NCBI GenBank assembly: GCA_964019055.1
Contig: OZ025212.1
Location: 6,821,766-6,885,765 of the forward strand
DNA length: 64,000 nucleotides
Reading direction: 5' to 3'
Source: Anthopleura xanthogrammica
Taxonomy: Eukaryota; Cnidaria; Anthozoa; Actiniaria; Actiniidae
Shown piece by piece: positions 11,904-24,472 of this stretch. Below the pieces are notes generated by a model. It was not told where the DNA came from. It did not search any database and saw only the letters and a list, made by a program, of their open reading frames with translations. Position 1 is the first letter of the stretch, and every line of letters begins with the position of its first letter. The position numbers and the translations under genes were made by a program.

Positions 11904-12268
11904 CAGAAACTTTCCCGGAAGCTTTACGAATTTGACAGCTGCTCCGCAAGTAGAGGAGAAACTATATACTTTTGACATTTACTACTCACACTCGCTCGGA
12001 CTTTCCGCAAAATTCTTATTACAATCAGTTTATTTTAGTCTTTACTTTTTTTATTTTCCACGCTCAAAGCGCAGGTGTTCAAAAACATCAGATTTTGCAC
12101 ACAGCTCAGTCACATGACTTACAATTCAAGCCCACGGCTTTCTTGACCTGAAAACACGGTACTTCAAAAGTCCTACGTTTGGAATGACTCTTTGTTGCTC
12201 GTACAAAAAGGTGTCCTAAAAACTGTGAAACAATGTCCAAAGATGTGACTGTGTTATATAAAAGCGTA

Positions 12269-12496
12269 CCATTGCCGGCCTTTTATATCGAGTGAAAGGA
12301 CTGGGGAGACTGGATCGGACAACTGTTGAAGTGCATACATGCAGACTGGATAAAATGAGACCATTGAGCTCAATAAATGCAGTCCGCTTTCCATCAAATG
12401 AACAAAAATCACTGGGAAATGGAGATATTATTGACATCGTTTTTAGGATTGTCCAGTTTCGTCCCAGTCTTTCCACGATATAAAACTCGGCAATGG
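12269..12496. mobile_element. Inverted-repeat element (MITE-like)
   Basis: The left end (CCATTGCCGGCCTTTTATAT...) and right end (...ATATAAAACTCGGCAATGG) are inverted complements over about 50 imperfect bases. The span is about 228 bases. It is typical of a non-autonomous DNA transposon and has no domain-bearing frame. Confidence 0.65.
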
Positions 12497-14911
12497 ATGC
12501 AGGTTGTTGAACTAATTAATCGTTCACGTGACACGTGGCTATCCGTATGACATTGACCTTCAACTGGAGAATCAACGGATCAGTCATTGTGATTCCTTTC
12601 TAGGTGAGTTCGGGACTGACTGATATATATGATTTAGTACATGTCCTCCTACTTTACCGGATTTTCCAGTTATCATTCTGTAATTTAGAACGACTTTTGT
12701 AGGAACTTTCTAGACTTTTGAATTCTTCCAGGAGCAGTTCAGGCAACCGGAAGTACAACATTTCAAGTCAGGACTGGCCCCAAAAACCATTAAGACAAAA
12801 AATATTTTTTTTCCTGTATGGAGTTATCTAAGGTCAAACTCAGCAAATTTCACTTCTTAATGCTCGAGAGATGAATATCAAATTGATGTTTCGCAAAAAC
12901 CGTGCGATTTCTCAAATTTCTTGCCTACGTCACTGCCCATGTAGAAGGACACGTACATTGCAACCTTTGCTTGCCTTAAAGATTAAAAAAAAAATTCTAG
13001 CAAAGAAATTAAGAAATATTCGCTATTGTTAATATATATATATGTCATGAATTTGTCTTGCTAATTTTAATTGGGTAAACCAGATAAAATATTTTTAAGA
13101 TCTGGCGTAAATCTTTTAAGCGAGAGGTCTGGAAACTATATTTTGATTCCTGTAATTTGAGAGCATTCTCTGGTTGTGACGCCTCAAATACAAACATTTG
13201 GAGTAGAGATAGCACGAAAATCATCTTCCTGGGTTAGAATCCAGGTCGTTGTCTACGAAACACAACCTCTAAAGGTAGGTAAAACATTCTTAACTCTACC
13301 AGCTTCGTTTTATAACGTCCACAACCCAAATTCACACTTTCATATTCCCCTGTTATGAAGTCTCTGAATCTTGCTTGATATTGGGTCAGTATTTGGAGTA
13401 TTTCGCTATGTTACAGCAAATTTTCTTGGCTAATTTGTTTTTGTTGCTCTATTGGTTGTCAAAAAGTTTCAAAAATATTCAGAAATCTCCGCGTAGATTC
13501 AAAGGGCAAAATTAAAGTTGTTTAATCATCCACGTGTTTTGAATTATCAGGTTGATAAGAATGAACAATTTGTGATTGATGATGTAACCAAAATTACGAT
13601 ATATTTTAAATTCTGTATTTTAGAAATTTTCAAAAAATCTCGGTGCGTAGAGAATGAAATGGAAGTAATTGAAATTAGATTTAAAAATCGCCAACGTTTT
13701 TACCAAAATTAAGCTGATATCTTACTAGAATACTTGACTGCTTTGAGGAGCAAAACGTATCATATTCAGAATGTTGATAAGGATAAAAATTTACGAAGGT
13801 AGATATGAAGAGTTGATCCGCAAATCACCACATACCAGTTATAAAGACCATTAGAGAGCGGTGTGTGATGATTTAGCAGTCTTCGTTTCAAAATTGTCTG
13901 GAATCGATAGGTTTGTTATGATTTCTTGCCGCTCAAAGGTCACATATTTTGAGCGGGTTCGTTTGTCAAGAGTCAATTAACAGTGTATCCAACGAACACA
14001 GGGATCCCAATCCTTGCCTTTGCCATTTACTGACAAATTATTTAGAAAATGTGAAGTGGTTTGAAAAAAAAAGTACATGTTAGTAGCCCACCTATGGATC
14101 ATTTACTGCTTGGTTAGCCTTTCTTTCTCTTTTTTGTTTTGTTTTGAATTCTTTATATTATTCCCATTCCCTTTCATTCCCTTCCCTTCATTTTCTTTCC
14201 TACCAAAACTGTTACCGATTCAATCATATAAAATGATATTTAGAACACTTCAGAAAATGTGACGGTAGGAAAAAGAAAAGAAGAAAAAAGATGGGAAATA
14301 GGAGGAACGAGAAAAATGGACAAAAGGCTTAATAGTAGTTAGTTATATTTTTTTGCTGTATGATTTCTAGAAAATTATACATAGTTTCAAGAGGGTACTG
14401 AAGGGGGATCCTAATCTTATTTCCCAGCCCAAAATTTTGCAAAATCCCATCCCAGTCATGTAAAATCTCAGTCCAAGTTATAGAGTTAGAGTTAGAGATT
14501 TTGCAAGATCTCAATCCCAGTAATGGCAGCTAAATCCAGGGCCCAGTACATATATGAAATCGACCCATTTTCCCAGCCCAAAAAAAAGGTGAATCCCAGC
14601 TCCCATTTAACCCACTCAGGACCCTCTTTCAATTATTGATCAAATGTCAAGTGCAGGCTCGGCCAGATATTTGAAAAAGTATATCATACACTGGTATATT
14701 GCTATTAATAGCCGGGTTTAGATTGATATATGGACTCCTATCTTGCAAGCCAAATATGGAACAACTCTAATGTAAATATTTTTCTCTTTTTGTTTGCAGT
14801 GTAGAGCACATTTATTTTACCGACCATCAGTATCAAAAAAGAAGATTTAAGAATCAATTCTATTTAACTAGAAGACTATATTCACTGAAGATTAGGACTG
14901 AAAACCTCATA

Positions 14912-17900
14912 ATGGCAGAGCAATGCATGGTAAGGACTTTCTGTGAAATTTAGTGAAAAGTGAATCCTTTATTTTGATTTTCCCAGGTTCTGAAGAGTTT
15001 GACCAGTGTTGCATGACGTTTCTTTTCTAGTTAGTATTTCATTCCCTTGAGAATTACGTCTTTATTTTATCATTCATGTTTTTGAATGTCTATTGTGCCT
15101 GCTCATCAGTCTATCGTGTGTCCGTAGCTTTACAACTGATCATCAGTCTATGCAGCTAATTTCTTGCACTTCTCGTGAAGCCAAGGGAAATAGCCGGTCT
15201 TCTAGCAGAAATACAGGGAAATAAGAGTATAAAACGTGAACTAACATTTTTAAAATATAGAATTAAAATGTTTCATATTTTAGCCTTAAAACTCTTAATT
15301 CTTAAAATTGCGCGCAATATTGTAGGCAATGTCGCAGAAGTAGGATCGTTTTCTCCTTGCGTGCAACTATCAAATTGCGTCCTGTGACAATGGCTCGCAA
15401 CATCTATTGTCTGCAAAATTGCGCGCAATGTTGCACCGTGTGTCCGTAGCTTTACAATACATAACGTACACATTTAGTCAAGTTTAAAACCAAAACTTGT
15501 CGAAGATCTATCTCAGTTTTCAAGCCATAAACGTGTTCTTACAAACATCTTGAATTTAATTGACCTTTGACATTATATCCCATCAAGTACTTTAGGGGCA
15601 GGGAACGAGTTGAGTAATGAACAGCAGGAAACTTGATATTTTTTTAGTATTATGTGGATGCGAAAAATTGCTAGAAATGATTTAGATTTGGAGCGGTGAA
15701 TAATAGATCCAGACAAAAAGTACAAGGATAGGAATAAAACTTGTTTTTGTATAACGAAGGACAATTATAAGGAAAGCACAGTTTTGTGGCATGAGAGGAA
15801 TTTTTTTCGGAAACCGACTCAAATCAATCAATTGTAATCGAAGTGTTCCTCTTTAAGCTATCGTCACTATGTGAAAAACTTTTCCTCTTGCTGAAGTAAA
15901 TTTGCACTATATGAAAAGATGACGAAAGAAAAAAAAAATGATGAAAGAAATAGCAGCTCTCATTTATCGATTTGGTATTTTTTTATTTATTTTTACTTAG
16001 ATAATTGTACATACTTTATCCTGCAGTGTTATGTTGGAAAGCTTATTTATATTTTCTATCCGTTATGTTTATAAATAGCATTAGTAAGGAAATGGTGGAA
16101 TGATATTAGCCTTGAGGCTAGGATTAAGATTATTAATCCTTTCCGCTTACAGTAGGCCAAATTTGGCATTGCCATACCATATAATCTCCGCGCTCTGAAG
16201 TTGATGTAGGTCTTCAGCCCATGCAAACTCTTCGGATCTGCCATCATTTCTGTTTTGGTAGAGGTCCAGTAGTTGCACAGGGATGAAAGGATTATTTAAT
16301 GGCGAGAAGGATCTAGCAGTGATTCCAGAAAGTGGCTCTTATTCCTCTCATTCCATTTGATTTTTTTAGGGAATCATGAACTTGGAGACCAACTTCGAGT
16401 CTTTAAAGTAATAATAATAAAATAGTAATAATTCATTTTTACGGTATAAACGGGAAGTAAGAAGTTGAATTCTGTACTAGCTCTACTAAGTGCTACGCTA
16501 TGAAGTTCCTCACTGTGCGCAGCATTAGCAAGCAACAAGCTCAATATCACCGACTTCCATTGTACGTCATTCGCAACAACCTAAGCTCTCAGAGACTTCA
16601 AAATGTTTCCCAAGATGCAAAGGGGCCGTACTTAGCTACAAACCAATTTTTTAAAGTTAATTAAAATTTCTTGCAAATGATTTTGTTCCCTCCAGCTAAT
16701 TTATTAACTTCCTGTTTTTAGGAATGCGGATGTGTGTGTTCAAAGTGTAACGCAAGGTACATTTCCTCCTTTACCGTAATGGGGTAGGGTTGGGGATACT
16801 GGGTGGCTACGGGAAGCCGTGTCGGATATACGTTATTCGGGATCTGATGCCGTATGGACTTTAGACTCTGTAAAGAAGGGGTGGGGGTGCAAACTTATTT
16901 GACGCGATGCAAGTGAGAAAAAATTATCATCTTTAACAACTTCTGATTATTTTTTTCTTTACTCTTATCAGTTCGGAGTGTATTTCTCTCAGAGAGGAAA
17001 TAGCAAAACTCTGTAAAATGTTAAACGAAAGCGAGCGACGAACACAAGAATTAGAATTAAAGTTGAGAGAATCAAGTCGTGAGAAGGAAGAAGAGCACTT
17101 GCGGATTCAAGAGAATGTTGATTCTCATCTGGAGCAAAATAAACGGTAATTTTGTCGGAATACAAAACCCATCTTGCTGAGGCGAGACAAGCGCGAAAAG
17201 CACTCGAGCTTCACCCTACCTCGGCTCAGCCTCACTCAGACACATTAGACCTTAGTTAGTTATTGCCCATACTGCCCATACTGCCTAGCTGGCATGTAGG
17301 GCAGCAACAAAGGATGACAATTAGACCTTATATTTAGCTTGGGCGTAATGTTTTTCCATTTCAGACCACTTGTCATTCCCTAGAGGATCATTTCTTTGTT
17401 TAACGGTTTCGCACGACAAGACACATGAATATGGCTACAACTCAAACAAAGAATCTAATTCTCAAGGGAATGACACGTGATCTAAAATGGGACAACATTA
17501 CGCTTTTGCCGGATTTCGAGGCGTTCCCGGCTATAAAAGGGGGAGGGGTATGCTGCACAAGCACCTTTCCAAGACCCCTCTTGACCACCTAGTACTAATG
17601 AATTGAAATACAAGACGCGCGAAATAGAATGTGCAAGCGTGTGCTGTATGTTCTCATAATGCACGGCTCCCCACCAATCAAAACGCGAGATATTTATCTA
17701 TTTTTAATAACGCATTTTCCAGGTTGAAGGAAAGTTACGATGAGACAGTAAAACAAAACCAAGAACTCGAAAGTCAAGTTCTGAAAATGGTGAGAATAAT
17801 TCTAGCGCGGCTTGTACTCCGTCGCAGATGCTCGTGAACAGAACTAGAAGCGTACGCTCTTCTGACGATATCCTTTGAATTACTCAACCAATGAAAATAC

Positions 17901-19777
17901 TCGTACATGATGCCGTTAGCACGTCCTTTTTCACAGTCACCCGTATCTTAGCGTTCTGGCTTGATAAACAGGATGCTCGCCCGCTGTGATTAATTTGACA
18001 GATGTCGTCATTATTTCCGTACCGTTACCGTACCATGTACGCAATATGTCGTGCGCCGTCTTTTTTTTTTTTTTTTAATTATATTTATATAGCGGCTTAA
18101 TTCCACTAAATGTCCAAAGCGCTCACTCTTCCTGAGTATCATCTTTTATGATTTCAACTGCGATTTGTATTTCACACAGGCTGATGAACTGCAAGATGAA
18201 AGAACGAGGTTTGACGAAGCTTTGATGGCGATGACTGAACGACTTGTCGACGCTACAGAAAATATGAACAAATTAGAAAAAGAAACGGTAACGTTTGCCT
18301 TACTTCTACTTGTCATTCATAGTAACGTTGTAATTAAGTGTATTAAGGATTCGTGGTGATATTGCGCATGCGCACTCGTGGCTTCCTTGCTATTCACTGC
18401 TTTTCATACATCGGTTCACTGGTCAAACACAAAGCATTCAGTAAGGGCTGCAAGGCTCAAATTTGAATAATCCTTCGAAACCTTGGAGCCTCGTTTGAAT
18501 GTTTTGTCTGTGACCACTGAACCGATGTATGGAAAATGGTGAATAGACCCCTTGCAGCACGTCAAAGCAGCTCAATTTGGAGGACAAAACAATAGGTTCT
18601 CAATCTCAGGAGATTGGAATTCTTTTGTTTTGTCCTCCAAATTGAGCTGCTTTGACGTCACGTGAAAGGGGTCTATATGTGTGAGTAGAGATGCTTATTG
18701 ATTCTCTCCGTAAGTTGAGGGCTTTTCTCCGGATTCTTCGGTTTTCGTCCCTCGTGGTAATACGAGGCATGTGGGATGCGCGCTTATGCGTTTGAGGTCG
18801 TGGGTTCGATATCAGACCAGGTTCTTTTTGTCCTTTTAGTTCTTTTTTCCGGTTTCTCTGGTTTTCCACCCGGCGCAAAAATGTTTCATGTTTTAACGAT
18901 ACCCCAGCCATTAACTCATCCAGCAGCTAAATAAATAAATATTTCATAATTGGTTGTCATGACGACAGGTTAAAAGCAGAAAAGATTGCGCACTGGTTGT
19001 TCAGCTTCTTAAATGTAACCAATCACTGGACAGGAGTTTCGTCTCCAAAAAGCTCGACTCGGTAAGTGAATGTTTCGCACGGTGCGAGCCTCATTATTTT
19101 CAAGTCTTTTTAGTTTTATCAAAGTTTTTTTCTTCTTGTCGTTGTAAACTCAGATCATCCATGGTTCCGACTCCCTTAGTTACCGTTGCTATGTCCCAGA
19201 AGCTCAACAAATTAGCTAGAATATCTCAGAATATAAAACTCTGATCGCGGAAAATTGATTATAAATTGTTTCAATTTGTTTACTGTCCTGTGAAAATGAA
19301 ATAAAATCGCCTCGTGATTCTTGTAGTACTCTTTAAAACAGATACTGTGTAGTTTTTTGTGGGACAAGCAACAGTGGTTTGCTATTGTCGGAATCATGAA
19401 TTTGAAATTTTTATTGATGGAAGCGATGGAAGCCAAATGCCCAGAAGTTTGGGGTGGACACTTAATCATGGAATTGGCTATTAATATCGTGGGTATATGA
19501 ATTGAGTACTTTGTGAATAAATGTTTTAGTTTTTAAACTTAGTTTTCTTCGAATCCAGTTCCCCTCAGAGCTGAAAGGCAAGCTGCAAGAAGAACTAAAA
19601 CTGAAAGACCCAAGTGAAAAAACTGTAAAACCTCGATCTATGTCAACAGTTGATAGTAATGAAAACGCAACAGTGAAAAGTTCCTTAAGCAAGCAGCCAT
19701 TTGCTCAGCGACGAAGTAAATCAGTCACCTTTGCGATATCTGGAGATGAACTTATACAAAATGGTTTCCATAATTAA
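14912..19777 (+). CDS. TJAP1: TJAP1-like coiled-coil protein
   Basis: Seven coding exons: 14912-14929, 16722-16756, 16972-17145, 17723-17789, 18180-18287, 18969-19061 and 19559-19777 (714 bases, 237 residues). All have consensus splice sites and consistent phases. Residues about 25-150 are a long heptad-rich coiled coil. The block NMNKLEKET followed by DCALVVQLLKCNQS and then FPSELKGKLQEEL closely matches tight-junction-associated protein 1 (NxxNKLE, DCNLAVQLLKCN, LPCEL). Vertebrate TJAP1 is a peripheral protein of junctions and Golgi that binds small GTPases. This protein is much shorter than the vertebrate form, lacking its long C-terminal extension. Its N-terminus holds six cysteines in the first 22 residues (MAEQCMECGCVCSKC...). 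The start codon lies in an exon opening at 14800. The gene converges on the WDR25-like gene. Confidence 0.85.
15117..15458. repeat. Pair of 20-bp direct repeats about 320 bp apart
   Basis: GTGTGTCCGTAGCTTTACAA occurs at 15117-15136 and again at 15439-15458 in the first intron of the TJAP1-like gene. Between them, near 15302 and 15413, AATTGCGCGCAAT-containing segments are also repeated. This may be a decayed mobile element with duplicated flanks. The origin is not clear. Confidence 0.5.
17342..17504. mobile_element. Inverted-repeat element (MITE-like)
   Basis: The ends GGCGTAATGTTTTTCCATTT and its imperfect complement at 17485-17504 pair over about 60 bases, including TGTCATTCCC opposite GGGAATGACA. 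It is intronic in the TJAP1-like gene. Part of the same family recurs near 48317-48435. Confidence 0.7.
18544..18675. mobile_element. MITE of the TAGACCCC family, copy 1
   Basis: A near-palindrome of about 130 bases starting TAGACCCCTTGCAG and ending GGGGTCTA. Both arms carry GCAGCTCAATTTGGAGGACA or its complement. A second, more diverged copy lies at 29715-29853. It is intronic in the TJAP1-like gene. Confidence 0.8.
18700..18915 (+). mobile_element. SINE-like element with tRNA-type B box
   Basis: Contains GTGGGTTCGATATC, close to the RNA polymerase III B-box consensus GGTTCGANNCC, followed by C/T-rich GGTTTCTCTGGTTTTCC. The layout resembles other SINE-like copies in this window (26740, 46203, 60745). 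The boundaries are approximate. Confidence 0.45.
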
Positions 19778-20807
19778 ATGAATCTAATTTGTACATTCAT
19801 AAGATAGATAATACAGACATTGGAGAAGAGTTTTGATTGAGAATATTTTTTGATAAATTTGCATGTCTCACGTGGTGAAAGGTGTTACGGTCACCAAAAA
19901 GTTCGAACATTGTTGTTCGAACATACAATCGTACTAACTTTTGTACAATTTATTGACTTGATAATGTTTATTCTGTTCTCAAAATTTTAGCAAAACTTCT
20001 TCAAAAATACTTCTTAAACAATAAAGTATTTATATAGTTTGTGCAATTCAAAAACAATGTCCGAACTTTTTGGTGACCGTAACAAGTGAAGGCCTAGTGC
20101 CAAAAAATGCGAATTATACCACGTAAAAATTTTCATACAACCAATAACATTAGAACTAAAATATGTACATATACTTTACAAATCTATATTTTTTCTTTTA
20201 ATATTTACAAAATGAGCAAAAATTTTTATAATAAGATAATTTTTAGATTAAAAAGATATTTTAGATGATGTAGTTTTGATAAAAAATTATATTATTGCTA
20301 GATTTGGACAATAAAATAAATTTTCAAGATGGTATAATTATACCAAGATTCTAATGTGATATTATATTGTTAAATTATTCCCAAGGATGATGTGGGGGGG
20401 GGGGGGGGGGGGTGGGATGGAATGGAGAGTGGAATGGAGGAGAGCAGAGGAAGAAATAGAAATGGGGTGAGTCTACAGACTGATGTCTTGCTATGCCGAC
20501 ACAAGATAAGGTAAGGGTATTTGATTACTGCACAATAGAGTGCACACCATATATCCATGAAACAAAACTGAGCTATTTTGTACAAAGTAGTGGATATCAC
20601 TGGATCAGGACATTGGAAAAAGAAAATACCTCTACACGTCTTTGTTTGGTCCATGCCTGAGTAAATTCTTAGTTATTTGACAATAACTAAATACTGTTAA
20701 GGGCTACATAGCTAGTAATTATTTCACGGATATATGGCGTGCACTCTAAAGTTAAAATCAGTGATATAGAATTTTATACTTCAATTATGAAACACTGTTA
20801 AAATGAT
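19778..20807. other. Convergent intergenic region with inverted repeat and G-run
   Basis: Separates the 3' ends of the TJAP1-like and WDR25-like genes. It holds an inverted-repeat element (19883-20083), strongly AT-rich sequence and a run of 19 G at 20394-20412. I see no gene. Confidence 0.6.
19883..20083. mobile_element. Inverted-repeat element (MITE-like)
   Basis: The left arm begins GTTACGGTCACCAAAAAGTT and the right arm is its complement, with about 35 nearly perfect bases on each side, giving a 200-base element. It starts about 105 bases after the TJAP1-like stop codon and could be transcribed in that 3' UTR as a hairpin. Confidence 0.8.
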
Positions 20808-23800
20808 TTAGACCCAAATAACAATTTGTCCATCCAAATTACAAGTCGCAACAGTTGACGGCAAGAAGGGATGGTAAGCAACATCAATACATACTGAAGG
20901 GTGAGCTGACAGAGATGAAATGTTACGAGATGTTTGACTGTCATAGATATACATTTTACCATCGGCAGACCCTGAGATGGCCAATGTTCCATCTGGACTG
21001 AAGTCACACCCAATGGAATATGCTGAAACCTGAGAGGAAATGAGAAAAGGAGTAAGATGGAAGAAATATAGGAAATGGATGGGATGATGTTGCTAGGGTC
21101 TAGAGAGCATGGCCCATGTGAATGCAACAGCTATCGTAGTAGCAAAGAAAGAAAGGGAAGCAAAAGGAGTAGAAAATATAGGAAATAGATGGGATGATTA
21201 TGTTAGGATCTAGCAGAGAGCAATGCCTGTGTGATTCCAACAGCTTATATAGCAGCAAGGGAAGAAAAGGAAGGGTATGGAAAAATATAGACCCTTTTAA
21301 TAAATCCTACAATGCTTTATTTTCTGCATTTGACATCAAATTTATTCTTTTCAATTTCATTCAAAAGAACAAATTTCAAAAGGAGAAATTTGACGTCAAA
21401 TACAGAAAATAAAGCATTGTAGGATTTATTAAAGGGTCTATAGTAAATGGATCATGGGATGATGCTCTAGAGTCTAGTTGCTCTCATTGGTAGAAAAGAA
21501 AGAAAAGGAGTGAACTGGAAAATATAGGAAAAGGATGGAAAATTCAAATCCCTCACAGTAAATAGATAGCAGTTTCTTACCTGATGGCCTTCATATCTTT
21601 TATGCTTGTTGAGCTTGTAAGGTCTCTTGGTTGAGAATATTGCCATGTAGTTACCATTAGACTGAGCAACAAAATATGATCCACTGGGATGAACACGAAG
21701 ACTAGTACAGGTAAATGCTTCCTAAAAAAAGGAATAAAACACTTCAAACCTTATATTGATTCAAAGAAAATGCCCCAACCCCACCCCTATGGGCGATGAA
21801 TGTAAGGTCTATTCTTCGAGAAACCCTCTTTAAATGCAACTGCACCTTTTAGAAACCCCTCTCTGGGGGAGGTCTAGACATTTTCTGAAAATACGTAAAA
21901 GTGGTAAAGTCACCTTGCTCAGACTCTCTCCACCCAGTTGAAAATTTTAATATGCCCCCCCCCCCCCTGTGTAGATAGGTATGGCCATTTTCTCTAATTA
22001 CACATTATCCATCCTTAGACCCTCCTCACCCCTAAACGTTATGTTCCTGGAATATGGAAGTTCCTATACTAAGACACGCACCTGGTATATTTGATTAGAC
22101 ATGACAGCTGTAGTCTTAAAGTCCCAGACCATAATACCCTTGTCTGTTGCATTCCGTCGAAGAACTTCAGCAGCTGAGATAAACTGTTCACCATCAGGAA
22201 GGAAAGCTACATCCTGAACCTGGCCAAATGATGCTTGATATGATGATATTATCTGTAAGATATAATAAAGTCTTTTGTAAATCAATTAAATCGATAAACG
22301 GCATCACTTATTGGTTGTCCTTGGGTACCTCTAACTCCCCTTTGTAGAAAAGGAGTACAAAAATAAATAACAAAAATAATCTGGCTTTAGCCTATTTTCA
22401 TTACAGAGCCTACTTTTTTTATTCTATGTTTTGGTAGGGACAAACAAAATGGTGGCTTTTCAGATTTGCACACATCCCTTTGGAAAATCCCTGTTATGCC
22501 CCTGTAGATATGGGGAGGGATGAGGGGTGAGGAGGGGAGAGAGGCAGAGGGTAGGAATTTTCAAACCTCGATCAGGCCCCACTTTCAAGGTTAATCCCTG
22601 GCTTTATCGCACTATATCATACAATAACCATTACTACAAATTAATTAGTTGAATGACCAGAAGACAACGGGAAGCCATTTCAATGTCATCAATGACATGT
22701 TGTACCCTGTACATGCTGTACGTCAGTACCTGCACATTTCCCCAGCCATTCATATGAAAACTGCTCTAATACCCACATCATTGTCTATACAGTAGCTAAC
22801 CTTATTGTCTCTCATATCCCAGGAGAATATTCCATGTCTAGATGTACCAGATAAGAACATGTTAGGGTCTGTGGGGTGGAACTGTACACATGTCACATAT
22901 CCCTGGTGTTGAAAACTCTTGATCTGTTTCCCTTAGAAATAAATGGTAAAAAACGAAGAGCAAAATTAAAGTTGACAAAAATAATTACAAGACAGTATTC
23001 ATAATTAGATACAAGGACATGGCAGTAATGTGAGGAGTGAGTGGTCAGTTTCCAAAGCCAGATGCTCTTGACTGAAGTGCGGGACACAAGATTACAATTA
23101 CCCTACTTGCAGAGGTCTTTACTGTGCTACTCAGCCCTTAACGGAGAGAAGAAAAAATAACCTCTGCTTGCAGGGTAGATAACAATAGTATTAAATTATA
23201 AATAATAAGTTCATGAACATATTATTCTTTGTCATATACCAGTTTCAAGGTCCACAAGCCTGGCACATTTATCATATCCACAGCTAAGCACCTGATTCCC
23301 ACATGCACTCCATTTGACATCTTTTACAGCACCCTCATGATATGTGAGCCTGCTTATACAAGCCCCACTTCTATCAGTGTCCCATATTGCAACTGTCTGG
23401 TCCATTGATGCCGAAGCAAGCAAATTCTGTTTCTTAGAGTTCCATTTAACACGATTTACACACTGCATATGACCCTGGAATTGTATCCAAACTTTTCTAG
23501 GAGGCCTATTTTTCACATTACCACCTTCCAAATTTTCATTTCCCAGCTTTTCTGTATTGTCTAATTTACTAGTACAACCAATTTCTGAAATTCCTGGTTC
23601 TATCTTATCTTTGAGTTTCTCTCTCTCTCTTTTAGAGATATATGGTTTGGTTCTCACTCCCAAGTTTGTAGCCCTGACTTCTGGAATCTTCCTCACTGGC
23701 CCAGCACCAGAAGTATTTCCCTTGATTTCATTCCTTTCCTTACATACATAATTACATCTATTACTAGTAGTAAAATAGAGGCCTGAATTGGTATTGTTTG

Positions 23801-24167
23801 AGGGAAAACGCTTTAAGTTATTAGAAGTTTCTATTTTAGTCTTGTTAGCAACTTTCACGTCGTTTGATGAATAGTTTTTGTTGAGCGAAGAAACATTTGT
23901 TTTAGCGAAGCAAGGCTGTCCTTGAGTTGATTGTAAATACTCCTTGGTGGTTAAACTCACTATAGATCCTTGATTTATGATATTTTTTCCTCCATTTTCG
24001 AGAGCACAGCTTTTTTCAGGCAAAAGTTGGTTCTTGTCATAAATATTATCAATTTTTTTGGATGATCTTTCCACTTCTTTTTCGACTATTGCTGCAGTTT
24101 GAACTGATCCAAGCTTAGTTTCCTCGTCATCTGAACCAGAGCTATCATAATCGAGTAAAGCTTCCAT
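20808..24167 (-). CDS. WDR25: WDR25-like WD40-repeat protein
   Basis: Five exons on the minus strand: 24167-23240, 22931-22801, 22252-22082, 21721-21581 and 21029-20808 (1593 bases, 530 residues), close to the length of vertebrate WDR25. The start MEALLDYDSSGSDDEE fits the acidic N-terminus of the family. A long disordered linker with a basic ISKREREKLKDK stretch follows. The WD40 propeller begins near residue 230 with GHMQCVNRVKWN and continues through several GH...WD units. The segment SLRVHPSGSYFVAQSNGNYM followed by YKLNKHKRYEGHQ, and the end ATCNLDGQIVIWV, are characteristic. WDR25 is a little-studied scaffold protein. Its propeller is related to that of splicing factor PRP17/CDC40, so a nuclear role is plausible but inferred. 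Splice phases are consistent throughout. Confidence 0.9.
21286..21442. mobile_element. MITE with TATAGACCC termini
   Basis: Starts TATAGACCCTTTTAATAAAT and ends with the complement ...AAAGGGTCTATA. The arms pair for about 45 bases, including CAATGCTTTATTTTCTG. It is 157 bases long, within an intron of the WDR25-like gene. The outermost TA pairs look like a TA target-site duplication. Confidence 0.85.
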
Positions 24168-24472
24168 CTGATTGTGTCAAAAAAACAATGAAAAGAAGAA
24201 GAGAACCTTTCTCATTCTCTTTTTTCAAGTTGATTGAAGTCAACTATTTCCAGTTTTCTCACTACCAACTACCACAGGCAACCCAACTGGTATATCACGA
24301 GTAACGCCTGGCAAAACACTTGCTGGCTGTCAAACTTGGCTACAAATCTTTCTTCATGATCCGGCTCAATGAGATCCTTTTTGAATGGTAAGCTGCTTTA
24401 AAGTTTACAGCAGGGCACTTACGCTACAGTTTTCCTCAGTTTTCCTCAGTTTTGCTCTCTTGTTTTGTGTAG

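Larger units (their letters stand above)
11123..14799. other. Intergenic region between copy B and the TJAP1-like gene
   Basis: About 3.7 kb without a supported gene. It should hold the divergent promoters of copy B (minus) and the TJAP1-like gene (plus). Contents I can identify are a GA microsatellite (11811-11901), an inverted-repeat element (12269-12496) and a low-complexity stretch of repeated TCCCAG-type motifs at about 14400-14630. No TATA box can be assigned with confidence. Confidence 0.5.

Noticed and set aside
11757..12117. Arg-Glu and Leu-Ser repeat frames
   Set aside because: They are produced by the GA dinucleotide repeat in an intergenic region.
12216..12483. Opposed open frames of 63 and 86 codons
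   Set aside because: They lie within an inverted-repeat element and have no domain or codon signal.
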